From contig JAUIRK010000875.1 in the NCBI GenBank assembly GCA_030549495.1, forward strand, positions 895,501 through 959,500: a stretch of 64,000 bases of DNA. The letters run 5' to 3'. The position numbers and the translations under genes are program-made. Numbering within the stretch: the stretch's first letter is position 1; each line of letters starts with the position of its first letter. The notes beneath the pieces are model-generated. The model was not told the origin of the DNA. It saw only the letters and a list, made by a program, of their open reading frames with translations, and searched no databases. Source of the DNA: Nectonema munidae (taxonomy: Eukaryota; Nematomorpha; Nectonematoida; Nectonematidae). This document shows, in pieces, positions 11,912 to 23,898 of this stretch.

Positions 11912-12960
11912 ATGGATGAGTCTTCAATACTTGATTCTCCACTTGATGTTATAGATGATGTTATGGATAATGAAATAGCCAATATATTTAATATTGCTAA
12001 GAAGGGTGGACTGAAAGCACTGTTGTCTAGAGAAACATCTAAAGCTAATATATATTCAAAGCCTTCTTATATTTATTAAAAAAATATGATGATAACTCCA
12101 CAAAAAATCAAGAAATAAGTTCGAAGTTGGAAGAACTTAATGAAAAGTTTGATAATAAATTTGAAGTACTCAATGATAATTTGTCTAAATTAAGTCAAAG
12201 TCTTGAAACACCAACAAACAAAAAAGTGATATAGTTAAGAGTTGTTGTTTGTTTGTCGAGTCCAATGATGCTGATTAAAAAGAAGACATCCAGAAGACGA
12301 AGTCTTGTCTTACTACTTTACCTGTTAATTTTAGAAAAAAAGAATTCCATAAAAATCAGCTTTCCTGATAAATTTATTTTACAAAAAGCTCAAAAATTGA
12401 TGTCTGAAGTAAACATTTCTTCGAAAAAAGTCGAACCCTTACTTCCTAGGCTACACTTGCATTTTAATGAAAATATTTCTAAAGATGACATCGCTAATGA
12501 CATTTTAACCAGAAACCCTTACATAAAAAAGTTAGTGGATAATGGCAAAGTTTTTAATATTTTGTTTATAAAATTCGAAATTTGATGGAAAAAAGTTGGT
12601 AACCTTCAAGTTATCACCAAAAATTATATTATATATTTTTTTCGAGTATAGTAGAGTCAAATGTTACCCGTATTTTTCTGTCAAGTTTTGTACTAAATGC
12701 TGTATGTACGGACACACTAAAAAGTTATGTAAAAATAGTGAAATATGTAAGTTTTGTTCTGAAAACATGATTTAAATGAGTGTGCTGTTATGAACCTCCC
12801 CAACGTACTTATTTTTTACAATTGTAAAATGAAAAAACTTACCAATCAGAACCATATAGCTGGCTCCTATCAATTCCCCTGTTACATAAAACAACTAGAA
12901 TTTGTTAAAAATTTAACAGTCTATTCATAAATTTTTTTGACAGTTCAATCAGTATGCTAA
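11912..12960 (+). pseudogene. LINE ORF1 remnant with zinc knuckles
   Basis: Begins with ATG at 11912 (MDESSILDSPLDVIDD) after a T-rich run. It continues through a coiled-coil-like stretch near 12115-12215 (SKLEELNEKFDNKFEVLND, then LSKLSQSLE) and a conserved-looking block at 12360-12570. A CCHC zinc knuckle near 12690-12770 reads CMYGHTKKLCKN then CKFC. Coiled coil followed by zinc knuckles is the plan of ORF1 proteins of Jockey-like LINEs, which bind the element RNA. Several frameshifts break it. The endonuclease of ORF2 follows directly, so 11912-14660 is one 3'-truncated LINE. Confidence 0.6.
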
Positions 12961-13097
12961 ACACTCATAAATCTACTCATCAATCATATAATGATTTTTT
13001 TTCGAGAGATATTTTCAGCACCATTTTTCCACGAAAACTTTCATAATCCATCTTCTTCTTCAACATGTGATCTTTTTCGATCGTTGAGCCTTTACAT

Positions 13098-14660
13098 TTT
13101 AAATATTGTTAGTCTTAACATTCAATCCCTCAGAGTTAAGTTTGAAATTTTAGAGTCATTCTTTTTCTAATTTAACTCTCTTAATCATTCCAACCTACAT
13201 GTAGTTTGTCTCCAAGAAACTTGGCTAAATGATGCACGTTCAAGTTCCTTTGAAATACCAGGTTATGATTCCATTTTTGTGCCTCCTAGGATTAGCTCAC
13301 ATGCTGGCCTTGCTTTTTATGTTTACAAGTCAATAACTTATAAAGTTTGCACTTTGAACAATCCGAGTAACTATTTTGAGATATTTACAATTTCTCTTAC
13401 TTTATCTAATTCTAAACTACTGTCTCTTATAATATTTATAGGAAACCATCTTCATCTAATCAAGATATTGAGTCATTTTTTTCTGAGTTTGAAAAACTTT
13501 TATCTGATTATAAAATTTGTAGCAAAACTGCAATTTTTTTTAGGAGATTTTAATTTTGATCTTTTCAAACATGATAAATGCAAAAATGTCCAAACCTTTC
13601 TCAATATTTTTTCTTTAAATGCCCTATCACTTTTAATTTCGAAATTAACTCGACCTACTAGTAGTTCGCGTATAGATAAGATCTTTTTTTCTGATTGCTT
13701 AATAAGGAAAAAAGCTTTTAGCTTGTTATATGATATTTCTGATCATATCCCAATTTTAGTAACCTTAGATGTCTACCCATTGATGAAAAACTTTTTTTCT
13801 AATCTAAGTTTAATTCTGCATCATATGTTAGGGATGTAAGTTCATTTAATTGGCACAATTTACTTGACAATTACATTAATTTCCCAAATCTTTACTTCTA
13901 TAAATTAAACTCTAAGCGTGTTGACTTTATTAACAATAACACACGTTATATTAAGTTTAAAAAAAAATCAAACTTTTATTATAATAACCCAATTAAATCA
14001 TTGTTGAACAAGGAAATTTTGGTTTTAATTAAAGAAAGAAATAATGTGTATAGGAGGTTAAAGAACTCATATTCTGAGCTAAAATTGAAATATAATTTGC
14101 TTAGGAATAGTATAAAATATAAATGTAGAACACAAAAAATTAATTTGTACATAATTTATCAATGAATCAAACGAACACAAAAGTTATTTGGCGAGAAGTA
14201 AAAAATAGATTAAATATTAATAAATCAACAAACATAAATTTGAATTTTGGTGGGGAGTTAATTGAAGATGAACAAACTGTTTGTTCAATTTAGTTTAGTA
14301 TGAAGTTACCCTCCTCTCAACCGGAAAAAAACTCTACCAAATACATAGCACAAGTTCACACTAAATTTGAATTTAAAAATTTTTCTTATAGTGATGTTAT
14401 TCTAGCTGTCAAGGAATGTGATCAAAGTAATTGTAATGATGCTTATGGGCTTTCTATTTCCCACATCAAGCCTATACTTAATGTTATTTATCCATTTTTA
14501 AGATTGGGATAAATATTGTATTTGTTTAAAGTATTGTGTTTTTCCGGACGATTTTAAACTCAGTGCAGTACATCCTGTTTTTAAAAAAGGCGCTAGAGAA
14601 GACATTAATAACTATCGCCCGATATCAATTATTCCTCATAGAGAGTCATGCCGAAATTAC
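13098..14660 (+). pseudogene. LINE ORF2 remnant: endonuclease and start of reverse transcriptase
   Basis: The plus strand reads NIVSLNIQSLRVKFEILESFF, VVCLQETWLND, FLGDFNFDLFKHD, TRPTSSSRIDKIF and SDHIPILVTLDV, the ordered motifs of the apurinic-endonuclease-like nuclease of non-LTR retrotransposons, including the catalytic QETW, GDFN and SDH boxes. A linker follows, then VHPVFKKGAREDINNYRPISII near 14565-14635, the first conserved block of the reverse transcriptase. Homology stops there. The largest intact frame is 13279-13839. Frameshifts make it inactive. Confidence 0.75.
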
Positions 14661-14865
14661 TTTGACAAGATACTATGTATTAAACCAAAACCTTTTATGC
14701 TCGAATATTTTCCACATATAATATTGAATGTTGCTGAAAATTTAAATATAGATTAAGAGTATAAAAAATATATTGTGTTTAAATTTTATCTGATTTAAAG
14801 GAAAAATTTAAAGTTATTAGCTTGTGAAAATTTGGCTTCAGGGATATATAGGTCCATATTAGGTG

Positions 14866-14985
14866 CTTGTCAAACGTTACGAGGCATTAAAGTATGCAGA
14901 GATTGCTTTGGCAAGATATTAGGAGATTGGCAAAACTCCGGAGGAATTATTATATGCAGAATTTCTTTGATTAATGATTGTATTA
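14866..14985. repeat. Two imperfect tandem units of about 59 bp
   Basis: The first unit runs from TATTAGGTGCTTGTCAAACG to AGAGATTGCTTTG, and the second from TATTAGGAGATTGGCAAAAC to AGAATTTCTTTG. Both keep the order TATTAGG, GCAAA, GAGG, ATTA.TATGCAGA and TTTG. Origin unknown. Confidence 0.5.
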
Positions 14986-15109
14986 TATAATTATTTAATT
15001 TTAAAAAGGTTAAACCTAAATAAACCTTGAAGCACTTTTTAACCTAAGATTTTTATCGATAAATGATGATCAGATATTATGTGTTGCATTTGGAAAAAAA
15101 TGTTTGAAA

Positions 15110-15850
15110 TGAAAATAAATAAAATTTAGTTATAATTGGTGTTTGCAGTTCAGGAGGATATTTAAACAATTTTTATCTATACCTTGGCAAGGAAAAAGAA
15201 AATAATTTTAATATTTTTGGTGTAAGAGTTTTAAAATATTTGACATCTGTTATACATAAATATGGATGTACATTTTATAAAATTTATTTAATCAATTTTT
15301 CCACAAAAATAGAAATTCGAGAACTTTTAAGGGATAGAATATAAACAGAATTTTTAAAGCAAAATGGAATTATAATGTTATATTCTGTGTCTGTTGTTGC
15401 AAACTACAGTAGGATTTTTCCAATTAGTAATATAATTTGCTACTCACTAAAATATAAAAAAAAATTACATCTCAGTATAATACATACATATGAGGTGCTG
15501 ATATACTTGATAAGTAAGTTTCTTTATACAGAAGAAGAAATAGAAGAAAAAATCGTGGTTTCCTATTTTCACACAAGTGGCTCGATATCATTTAGTAAAT
15601 TGCTAAAAACTCAACAATTTTATGAATGTAAAGGACTAAATAACTTTATTGTAAAGGAAAAGAATTTCTTTATCTCTCAATTCAAATGTTTCCTCCACCA
15701 ATTGTAAAAAAATTATACACAGAAATCAAAGCGTTTGAAAGAAAGAGTCAATGAAGAATTTAAATATGATAAAGGAAATCATTTTGTTAGGTTAATACAA
15801 ATTAAACGACACTGCTAGAATTGTCAAAAAAAATACAAAAAACGAATATT
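15110..15850 (+). pseudogene. Second piggyBac-like transposase remnant
   Basis: The plus strand reads VFASSGGYLNNFYLYLGKE, then FGVRVLKYLTSVIHKYGCTF, LINFSTKIEIRELLRD, and after frame breaks EEFKYDKGNHFVRLIQIKRHC then NCQKKYKKR. In piggyBac transposases a YNF..Y.G block, a block on the shuttle to the second Asp, and a C-terminal cysteine-rich finger occur in this order. The match is weaker than at 4340-5240 and the catalytic Asp of the middle block is not seen. The intact frame at 15375-15707 is probably part of this decayed protein rather than a gene. Confidence 0.45.
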
Positions 15851-16149
15851 AAGCAATTTTCAATAAATTTAACATTTAATATATTGCTGATGCCGATTAT
15901 CATCTCAAAAATAGGAGAATTTTTTCAAGCACAATCAATTATTCATTTTTAATCTTTATAAGTTGTGAATTAAACATAATATAGTATTTTCATTGAAAAA
16001 AAGATTCGAAGAATTACGGTCTAGGTTAGGTTAACAACCATTTTAATCAACGCCTTCCAGTACAAGGAAGAAGGAATAGGCATCAGGCACAGGACTAATG
16101 GGTAGATGCATAAACAAAGACGACTGCTTGCTTTAACAAAGCTTAAACG

Positions 16150-16330
16150 GACAGTTATTTGAAAAAATTTTTGCGGATAACATACCATGAACGCCATCAG
16201 TAAGCAGAAAATGCAGTCATCAACTTATAAGTTATCTTGGGCCTGTGACAACTAACGCTTCACAATAAACACTAAGAAGACAGAAGTCATGTTTTAACCG
16301 CGCCCTAGCAAGACTTGCAAGTTCTATTTT
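16150..16330 (+). pseudogene. LINE reverse transcriptase scrap
   Basis: A short stretch reads QSSTYKLSWACDN, then RFTINTKKTEVMF and PRPSKTCKF. This is the well-known block just after the FADD catalytic site in RTE/Jockey-like reverse transcriptases (SWACDNFGLTINTKKTEV). Traces of the preceding block lie near 16160-16190. Frameshifted and very short. Confidence 0.6.
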
Positions 16331-17829
16331 AATAAAAACTCTGATAAAAGTGCGAATCATAAAATGTAAAATTTTTTATCATTATAAAAAATTAATTTAT
16401 TTCAATTCAAAAGGTTATTCGTAAGTTAATAATGCTGGTTATGCCATTGAAGTATTTGCATTGAAAACTTTAAAAAATTTTGCGATAGAAAAATATTTCT
16501 TTAAAGCTAATTCCAAAATTCAAGTGCGCTGACCTAAAAATAAAAATACATCTTTAAATTTATGAAGTTACTTCTACTTTTCAATAATAATCTTTCCTTA
16601 GCAGTGTTAGGAAAGTAATCATATGATCAAGACACAAAATCACAGACTTAAAAAATATAATAGTCAAACCTGCTGGACCCTCGATTACCCACATAAAAAT
16701 ATTTGCGCGGCTATGCTGGTGTGGATAGAAGAATTTTGAGTGTTGGGTAATATTTGACAACATTTCTCAAAAATCAAAATTAAGTATTAAAAAAATATAT
16801 CAGAAAACTTTCTAAGCATCCTTTACTATTAATAGTCCTTAGTTAAATGATATGCCAAATTTAACTGAGATATGCGCATGTATGGGAATAAGAATTGAGA
16901 TTGTGTTATGTAAAATCAAATAAAAAATAAGGAGATTAAGCACCACAAAAATTATTTTCTTAAAAAATTATAAAATAATACTAAAAAGCTAGGTGGTTGA
17001 AAATAAATTCTAACATGTACTTGGGGTTTTTAAGTGTTTCAAGTGAGAGTTAGATGTTTAAACCTTGGACTCTGCCTCCCTGAAGAAACGTAATAAAATT
17101 ACTGCTTTGTTAGCCCAGTGATTAGTTGATTCAATTTTTGTGTATTCAATAGTTTACTCAAAAATTTATTTCGAAATCTATGCGTGCAAAAAATTTTGCC
17201 TCCCCAGTTTTTTCGGGTTGGTTCGTCCTTTGCCCTTTGTTGAACAGCCCATTAGGCCAAAGTTTCATACAACTTTTGTTGTTTAATATGCAACAAACGA
17301 AAAGTTGAAAGCAAGAAAACCCTCAAAAAGGCAACAAATCAAGCCTGATATAAATAGCCTCTGTTGTTGGCAGCCAACAAAATTTAAATACAAAAATTTT
17401 TTTGCTCTTTTAGAAAATATATTCTCCTTCATATAAACTTTAAATTTTTCAAAAAAGAAGAAAGAAGGTTTGGTTAAAATGAAAGCAACAAATTTTTCTT
17501 ACGCTCTGCTTTTAGAAAAGAATCAGAAAAATTATTCCTAAGCATATTAAACAATATTTGAAGAAAAAGGCCGATGACGGATAAACGAAGGAAAAATAGA
17601 AAAGGCGTACAATCAAAGCTGTCTTTCAAATAAACGACGCATTTTATAGATCTTTTCACAAAAAATGATATCAAAAAAAGAGGTTAATAAAGCTCAAATT
17701 AAGTTTAAAAAAAATAAGAAATTAAAATAGTACTTGGTGTCTAAAAAGTAGAAAAGTTTAAAAAAGGGTGAAAATCTATTTTTATAAAAGTAAAAATATA
17801 TATTTTAAAAGGAGATTTTATTAAAATGA
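16331..17829. other. No gene seen; possible pogo-type ends
   Basis: At 16663 AGTCAAACCTGCTGG resembles the pogo-type end at 52832, and GGGTAATATTTGACA near 16743 could be a partner, but the match is short. The piece at 17040-17390 has more balanced composition and no recognisable frame. The rest is A/T runs. Confidence 0.25.
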
Positions 17830-17990
17830 AAGTTGGTTGGTTGGTTGGTTGGTTTGGTATAAAATTTAGATTAGCTATATGTCGCATTATGTTAAGATGG
17901 TTAATAATTTTTGTGAATTTGTTTTTAGAGTTGGGGTTGGGGATGACTGCTTCAACTGTTAGTGGGTATGGTTCTAAAGATTATTTAAAA
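17830..17990 (-). repeat. Candidate tRNA-derived SINE, copy 2
   Basis: On the minus strand this repeats the body of the copy at 10238-10415 (TAACAGTTGA, CTCTAAAAACAAATT, ACATAATGCGAC). It ends in an AACC-repeat tail, seen on the plus strand as GGTTGGTTGGTTGG at 17834-17853. The B-box region is degraded. Confidence 0.5.
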
Positions 17991-19115
17991 TATTTTTAAT
18001 TAAAAGAAAGTTTTAAAAATAAAAATTATATTTTATAAAAATTTTACTTCAGTTGAATTTATTATTTAAAAAAGTTTAATTATCTTGGTTTTAAGGGATT
18101 TTATTATATTTATCTTATAATATTCTATATGTGTATTTCTATTTCATTGATGTATATGGGTTTTTTATGGTTTGTTTTGAATTTTAACTATAATATGATT
18201 CTTGTTTTTAAATTCTTTATTTAATTATTTTTTTTTTAATATTTTTAGTGGTGTAATCCAATTTTATTTTTCAATTATATTCTTCTTCTTCTTATGTAAT
18301 AGGTGGAGGTGTTAGAAGTCTAAAAAATGTTAAAATATAAAAATTAGTTTAGAAGTTATAAAAAATTTCTAAAAGAGATGATCCGTGAGTAGAAAATTAA
18401 AAAAAGTTTCAAGAAATCAGTCACAAGATTAAGATTTGAATGTGATAAAAGGTTTAGGTTAGGAAGGTAAAATAAATAAGGATAGAGGTATAGTCTTGGG
18501 TAAAATTATGGAAAGTAGAAAGTAGTAATGTTAGAAGAAGAGTTTTTGTATTATTTAGTTGATAGATCATTTCATATTTTCTTATGTTGATCTATTGTTA
18601 GTATAGTGGGGGAAAATTTTTGTGGGGGGTATTAATATTATCAAAATATTTTAATTTTATTAGGGAGAAATTTGAAAAGTATGTAAAATAAATATTAAAT
18701 TATATTACAAATTTTTTTTTTTTTTTTTAAAATCGATAAATTTTTATTTTATTTCTATCCTATATTTGTTAAAAATCTAAATGTTAGATTTACTGGTAAA
18801 AAAGGGTTGTGTTTTAGTGTTAAGTAGGCATAAGAAATAAAAAGGTATTTTAGTTTGAAAGAGTTGAATACTTTATAAGATGTAGAATCTAATAATTTTT
18901 AACTAAAATATTTTTGTGAAAAATATAAATATTATTTGATGTATTGTTTATAATGAAAAAAATATTTTTGAATAAAAAGGAAATGAAAAATTTTAATGTT
19001 TAAAGTTGTTATAAACTAAAATTTTCATATGTATATATTTAAAAACTTAATTTTTTGAATAGATTCTGGGAGGGGGGGATGCATCCCCCCTATGCCCCCT
19101 CTCAGTCCATCCCTG
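17991..19115. other. C-depleted tract ending in a hAT-like G-rich hairpin
   Basis: The plus strand is strikingly poor in C over about 1 kb, with no open frame that I can assign. It ends at 19066-19115 with GGGAGGGGGGGATGCAT then CCCCCCTATGCCCCC and CCATCCCTG. That looks like the right end of a hAT element, but no left partner was found. The asymmetry resembles 49100-51500, where the minus strand codes for a LINE. Confidence 0.35.
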
Positions 19116-19619
19116 TGTAGTATCGTGTAAATATTTTATCTTTTCTCTTTGATTTTTTTATATTTGTCTCTTAATAAATTTCTTAAATAATAAAACTAAG
19201 CTTAAAATAAGAAAAAATTGAAAAGAGAACAAAAAATATTAAATTAACAAGAAATTTGAGATTTATAATTTTTTTTAATTATTCTTATGATCTTTCTACT
19301 ATATGCTTTGGATGTCTACACATAAATTAATTTTATAATTCATTTTCCTTTTTTTTAATTTACTTATATATATTTTGAATAATTTTTTTGTGATAGAATA
19401 TTTTTATAGTTAACGTATTAAAATTCTAGAATTTATAATAAGTGCATCTGAATGTATGGGAATTTTTTAGATAAAAGGATTTGAATTTTTATACCTTCAC
19501 ACTGTTTATTTTCGTAAATTTTAATTTATAAAAAAAATATTTTTTGTTGTTCATCATTTTTTATCGATATCTAGTTTTATAATAAATTATAAAAATTTTT
19601 TTACAAAATAGATCTTTAA

Positions 19620-19722
19620 CCCATCGACCAGAATAATCAGACGATATCTAATGTAAAGAAGAAGATTTGTATTAAAGCAAGATGATTTTATTTTTCTAAA
19701 GTCGATTGTGATTGCCAACCAG
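19620..19722. mobile_element. piggyBac MITE, 103 bp
   Basis: Flanked on both sides by TTAA (19616-19619, 19723-19726), the target site of piggyBac. The left end reads CCCATCGACCAGAATAATC and the right end GATTGCCAACCAG. The interior shares long identical stretches with 22854-22972, such as CAGACGATATCTAATG and AGAAGATTTGTATTAAAG. The right end is degraded. Confidence 0.7.
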
Positions 19723-19726
19723 TTAA

Positions 19727-20459
19727 TCATATGGGCTGGGCGAACTTTTTTATAATTTTCAAAATTTATTGTAAAAGAATTTTTGTCCTATACCACCATT
19801 ATCACTCGACATTATACTTGCACTGTAAGCTCTCAATCCCACTGTAACTCCACAGGTTTTTGAAAATTTCTCCAATGAAAGGATCAAGAAAGTATACAAA
19901 ATGTTGCTCTAGTTTTTTTTTAAAATTGTGCCCCCCCCCCCCTATCAACTTTTTTCTTGTTACACCACTGCTTCTATTTAATTTGCATTTAGAGTTAAAT
20001 TAAAATATTTTTTAATCGTTACAATTTTATATCAATGAATATTGTTAGACTCGCGCTAAGAATTTTTTTTAACAAAGGTCATTAATCTTTATCACTACGT
20101 TTGTTACATTTGAAAACATTTTTTCAAGTCAAGAAATTTTTTTAATAGCTATTTGGGAATGAATATTTTGACTAGCTATTCGGTTTAAAAGCAAGAATAC
20201 TCTATTTGCTTAATATTTGAGCAGAGATATTTTTTACAATGTTTGATTGTTAAATTTTATAAGTAACACTGTACATAATTAAATTTTTTTTTTTAAGAAA
20301 ATTTGTTGATTATTATAATAAAAATATAATATCGAAACAAAATGTTCCAGTTGTTAAAAATGTACTTTATCTATTTATGTCAAAATTTTATTTGTAGACA
20401 GAAATATTCAAAAAAAACGCAATGATTTTCTTTTCTCGTATACTTTGATTTATGTTAGC
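19727..20459. other. No gene seen; poly-C run
   Basis: Mostly A/T runs. A run of about 12 C at 19930 is followed by TTACACCACTG at 19953-19966, which resembles a hAT right end, but no left partner was found. Confidence 0.25.
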
Positions 20460-20460
20460 T

Positions 20461-20799
20461 CGGTCCTGGGACATTTCGCCCCATTATTTTCATAAGACAG
20501 TTCGTCCCATGGACAATTCGCCCCATTATTTTCATAAGACAGTTCGTCCAACTGACAATTCGCCCCATTATTTTCATAAGATGTTTCATGGACAATTCGC
20601 CCCGTTATTTTCATAAGACATTTTGTCTCATGGACAATTCTAAAAAATTAAGAGATAAAATGATTAATTTGAAATAATTTAATAGAGATAAAATAAACAA
20701 GAATATAAAATTTTTTAATAATTTTACACATATAATAAGCAAAGATGGATGAAACATATAGCCTATGAGACAATCTAAGGGGCGAAATGTCTGTCGACC
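20461..20799. mobile_element. Foldback element with CGCCCC repeat array
   Basis: The left end CGGTCCTGGGACATTTCGCC and the complement of the right end CGGTCGACAGACATTTCGCC form an inverted repeat with four mismatches. From the left end inward there are four units of about 50 bp containing ACAATTCGCCCCATTATTTT then CATAAGACAGTTCGTCC. The flanks share only GTTAG, so any target duplication is decayed. GGT ends plus a subterminal tandem array repeat the design of the elements at 35085-36911 and 46810-54935. Confidence 0.6.
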
Positions 20800-21034
20800 G
20801 TTAGTATAAATAATTTTTAAATTATATAGGCTAGCTACTTAAATGTTGGCTTTTGCTGCTTATAAAAACTTAAAAATACCAAATAAACTCTAATTCTTTA
20901 TGCCTCCTATTATTTTCAAATTATTCTGAGAACAGACGGTTCCATTTTAAAATAGTGAAAATTGCTTTTTTAGTTTATTTTGTTTCCTTTCTCTCTTATG
21001 TCAATTATGTAGCAAATTTTTCAATTTTAAGTAA
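20800..21034. other. AT-rich spacer
   Basis: Nothing recognised. Confidence 0.2.
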
Positions 21035-21183
21035 AAGGTAAGGTGCAGCGGGTGTATTTTCATTGACGGACTGATGTACCGCTTATGTCAAACTATGAAC
21101 AAATTCGTATCGATGAGGAATCGAATCCAGAGGCTTCCGTGCTGAGTCCATCATCTCAATCAACCTGCCATGCCACCCATAGA
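21035..21183 (-). repeat. tRNA-like SINE head
   Basis: On the minus strand from 21183 the sequence GGGTGGCATGGCAGGTTGA resembles a tRNA A box. About 45 bp later GGATTCGATTCC matches the B box, at tRNA-like spacing. The following body to about 21035 is not tRNA-like. No cloverleaf or CCA end is convincing, so this is a SINE or a tRNA-derived remnant rather than a working tRNA gene. Confidence 0.5.
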
Positions 21184-22183
21184 GTATGCTGTAGGGGATA
21201 CGTCAAATTAGTTTTTAAAAAACTTATGCTCTAAAATTTTTTAATTTTTGTTGAAGCTCTATAACTTTTTCTGATAGACTTTTTTTCCTTAAAAGTTATT
21301 ATAAAAGGCAAATCATTGCAAAATGTTTAAAGTTATTTTACTTTTTGTAGCTTATATCAATTTAGCTTTTAAACTATTTTTGAATGATGCTGAGTAAAAT
21401 GAAATAATGCGATCTTAATTTTTTGTTTGCATAATTATAACTTCATTTTATACCCTTGCCCCTGAATCAAACACATTTTTTCATATAAACATCCCCGGGT
21501 GTCTAGTAGACTCTTTGCCTCTAGACTACATTCACTCATAAAACTATCTAACCTTCGGTTATTTGTTTTCTCTATGAATCAAATATCCTTTCATCAATTC
21601 CTGTAATGTGCCTTGTAGGCTACTTCATTTTTCAAATGAAAAGCCTATCCCACCCCCTAACAATTTTGAATTTTTTTAAACTAGTGTATATTCTGGAAAC
21701 TTAATTAAAATATTTTCGCTGGAAGTATAGTATTTAAATTCACCAATTTTGTAAAAAAAATATAAAGTAGTCTTATAAATTTAGGACTTTAGGTATGCGC
21801 TGAATACACTCTATTTTAAAGGATTGCTTGAATATTTGGTCTCCCGTGGTATTTCCAGACCACTAATTTTGAAAATTGCAACAAAAAAATTTTGCCTCCC
21901 AATAATTTTGAGGATGTGCCCCCCTGCTCCACGGATTTTATCAAGTCAAATTAACTTGTTTGTAATTATGATTGCTTCACTACTTTCTATGTCTTTTGTT
22001 CTCAAATTGGAGTCCGCGGTCCCAAAATGCTCCTTCAGGTGCCTCAGTTCTCCGCGAAAGTACCCCCAGTGGCTCCGTGATCCATTTTTTTTATTAAAAT
22101 ATTTTTCAATTTTAATATCAATGCAAGAAACGTGATTATCTTAAAATCTTTAAAAGTTAATTGCTTTATACGTTTTAAAATGG
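21184..22183. other. No gene seen; mixed repeat-like sequence
   Basis: The open frame at 21824-22135 contains no domain I recognise. The stretch 21780-22090 has a base composition less AT-biased than its surroundings, with short GC clusters (GTCCGCGGTCCC), and could be a decayed element. Confidence 0.25.
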
Positions 22184-22530
22184 TTAAAAACTGCAGAAAA
22201 GCAAAGTAAGCCTAAACCTACTTCGACTAAAGTAAGTCTAGCTGCGACTCAACCTGTTTCAAGTACATTGTGTTTGTCATTGAAACTTGATGATGATGAT
22301 GATAATAATAATAATAAAACTGCGGAAGCTTCTAAGAAGAGAAAATATGCTGAAAGTTATTTATGTTTTGGCATCACCTTGATTTATAATTAGGAACAAC
22401 CAAATGGACTTTGTGTATAATGTTGCACTGTTCTTTCAAATGGCAGTCTTTTTCCAGCAAAGCTCAAACGGCACTTAGAGATAAAACACTCAACTTAAAG
22501 ATAAAGAAAATGCTCTTATTTGAAAATGCT
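22184..22530 (+). pseudogene. BED-type hAT transposase, N-terminal remnant
   Basis: The plus strand reads KSKPKPTSTKVSLAA, LDDDDDNNNNK, then SKKRKYAESYLCFGITLI, EQPNGLCV, VLSNGSLFPAKLKRHLEIKH and STLKDKENAL. K+KY.E.YL.FGF...G...P.C..C...L.N.S..P.KL.RHLE.KH is the BED-finger start of ZBED5/Buster-type hAT transposases. One in-frame stop and a lost Cys make it inactive. The element at 22549 lies just after it, with an 8-bp duplication. Confidence 0.7.
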
Positions 22531-22548
22531 TAAAAATTGATACTTCAG

Positions 22549-23198
22549 CAGAGCACTTCACGGTTACGGTTAAGGGCCCTGGGCGAAAATAACTTTAAAA
22601 AATACGACATGAGACGACTACGGGCGGGTATTAGTTAAAAAATAAGTCACAAAAGACGGGTATTTCTTCTCAAATGACAAGCTGTTGTCAATTCATATAC
22701 GCTGCAACTGGGTGTATGATGAAGGAAGGCCGTGTTGTGTTTTGAAAATACGGGATCTGTAGATCCGTTATAACGCGTATCTGTGGCTTGGAGCGCGCCA
22801 TCCCCGCTATAAAGGATCTACTCATAAATATGGAGAATAGGATGGAAGATTAACCCGTTAACGACCAGAATAATCAGACGATATCTAATGTAAAGCAGAA
22901 GATTTGTATTAAAGAGCATTGATAAACGCAGACGATTTTATTTTTGTAAAGTCGACTGTGGTCGATAACCGGTTAAGGAGAAAAGGAATTGAAAAAGACA
23001 TGTGATTATTAAGCTCACACGATATAAAAATGAGAAATCACATACATTCTCAAAAAAGTGAGATGTTATGGGCCTCTACAAAAAACAAAAAGATGTAAAA
23101 ATATTTTTTTAAAACAGGCGCATAAACGGTGGGCTTGATAAAATTTTAAACGCTTATGGGCGGACATGGGTTGCATACGGTAGTGCCGTGCAGTGCTC
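22549..23198. mobile_element. hAT-like non-autonomous element, 650 bp
   Basis: Exact 8-bp direct repeats, tacttcag, flank it (22541-22548 and 23199-23206). The ends carry the inverted repeat GAGCACTTCACGG and, complemented on the right, GAGCACTGCACGG. The left end has two extra bases (CA), so the right end may have lost its TG. It contains GC-rich patches but no coding frame, and carries a nested piggyBac MITE. Confidence 0.65.
22854..22972. mobile_element. piggyBac MITE nested in the hAT-like element
   Basis: Flanked by TTAA at 22850-22853 and 22973-22976. The left end CCCGTTAACGACCA and the complement of the right end CCGGTTATCGACCA form an inverted repeat. The interior matches 19620-19722. 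It lies wholly inside 22549-23198, so it inserted later than that element did. Confidence 0.8.
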
Positions 23199-23206
23199 TA
23201 CTTCAG

Positions 23207-23898
23207 AATAAAATATAAATCATGATAAATTGTCCTTGTTTTGGATATGTACGGAATAAAGAGGTGTTTGCAGTGAGATGTGAGTTGGCGTCAGAGTGCA
23301 ATTTTTATAGTAACTATTTTTTTAAAAAGTGGGAAAAATAAGCCTAATTTTTGTAGTACGCATCTGGATTGATCCCTCTTCAGTGGAATCCTGAAGTAAG
23401 AGTTCACTTTAAATGTTTTATGTATTTTTATAAGTCCACCGGGGTCGAATATCGATCTCTTCTATTCCGCAAACCTTCTCTTCAAAATCCTGTTTAGTGC
23501 AATCAAAAATTTTTTAATTTTTTCAAAGTTTGCCTTTTTTACAAAAGTGGATGGAGCCGAAAAAAGGGTGTTTGTCCTATACCTACTTTCTGCTCTGTTT
23601 TGCAAGTTGTCTTGTCTTTCTAATAATTATTTGCCTAACTTGTTAATTTGAAAGAAAAGCCTTGATGGAGAAATTAAAAATATTATCCGAAAAAATAATT
23701 CTTTTTGGCGAAAGTTTAAAAACTTTAGGGTCGATGAGGAAGTTATAATATTATATGTATTTTGGAGTTCTTTTTATTTTTTGATAAGTTTAAACTGATA
23801 TGAATATTGACTAGTTATAAATAATGTAGTGCAAATTGAAGAAGAGGTGCTTTAAAATTAAGGGATGCATATTTTCATGTGTAGAATATATTATAAAA
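23207..23898. other. No gene seen
   Basis: Includes a weak BED-like trace near 23230-23300 (continuation of the hAT remnant is possible) and A/T-rich spacer. Nothing I can support further. Confidence 0.2.

Noticed and set aside
15375-15707. 110-codon frame as an independent gene
   Set aside because: It lies between piggyBac-like blocks on the same strand and is better read as part of that remnant.
18598-19115. hAT element from AGTGGGGGAAAA to CCATCCCTG
   Set aside because: The ends do not pair well and the flanking 8-mers do not match.
21113-21183. Functional tRNA gene on the minus strand
   Set aside because: A- and B-box-like motifs exist, but stems do not pair well enough and no anticodon arm is convincing.
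21824-22135. 103-codon frame as a gene
   Set aside because: No domain, no codon bias and repeat-like surroundings.
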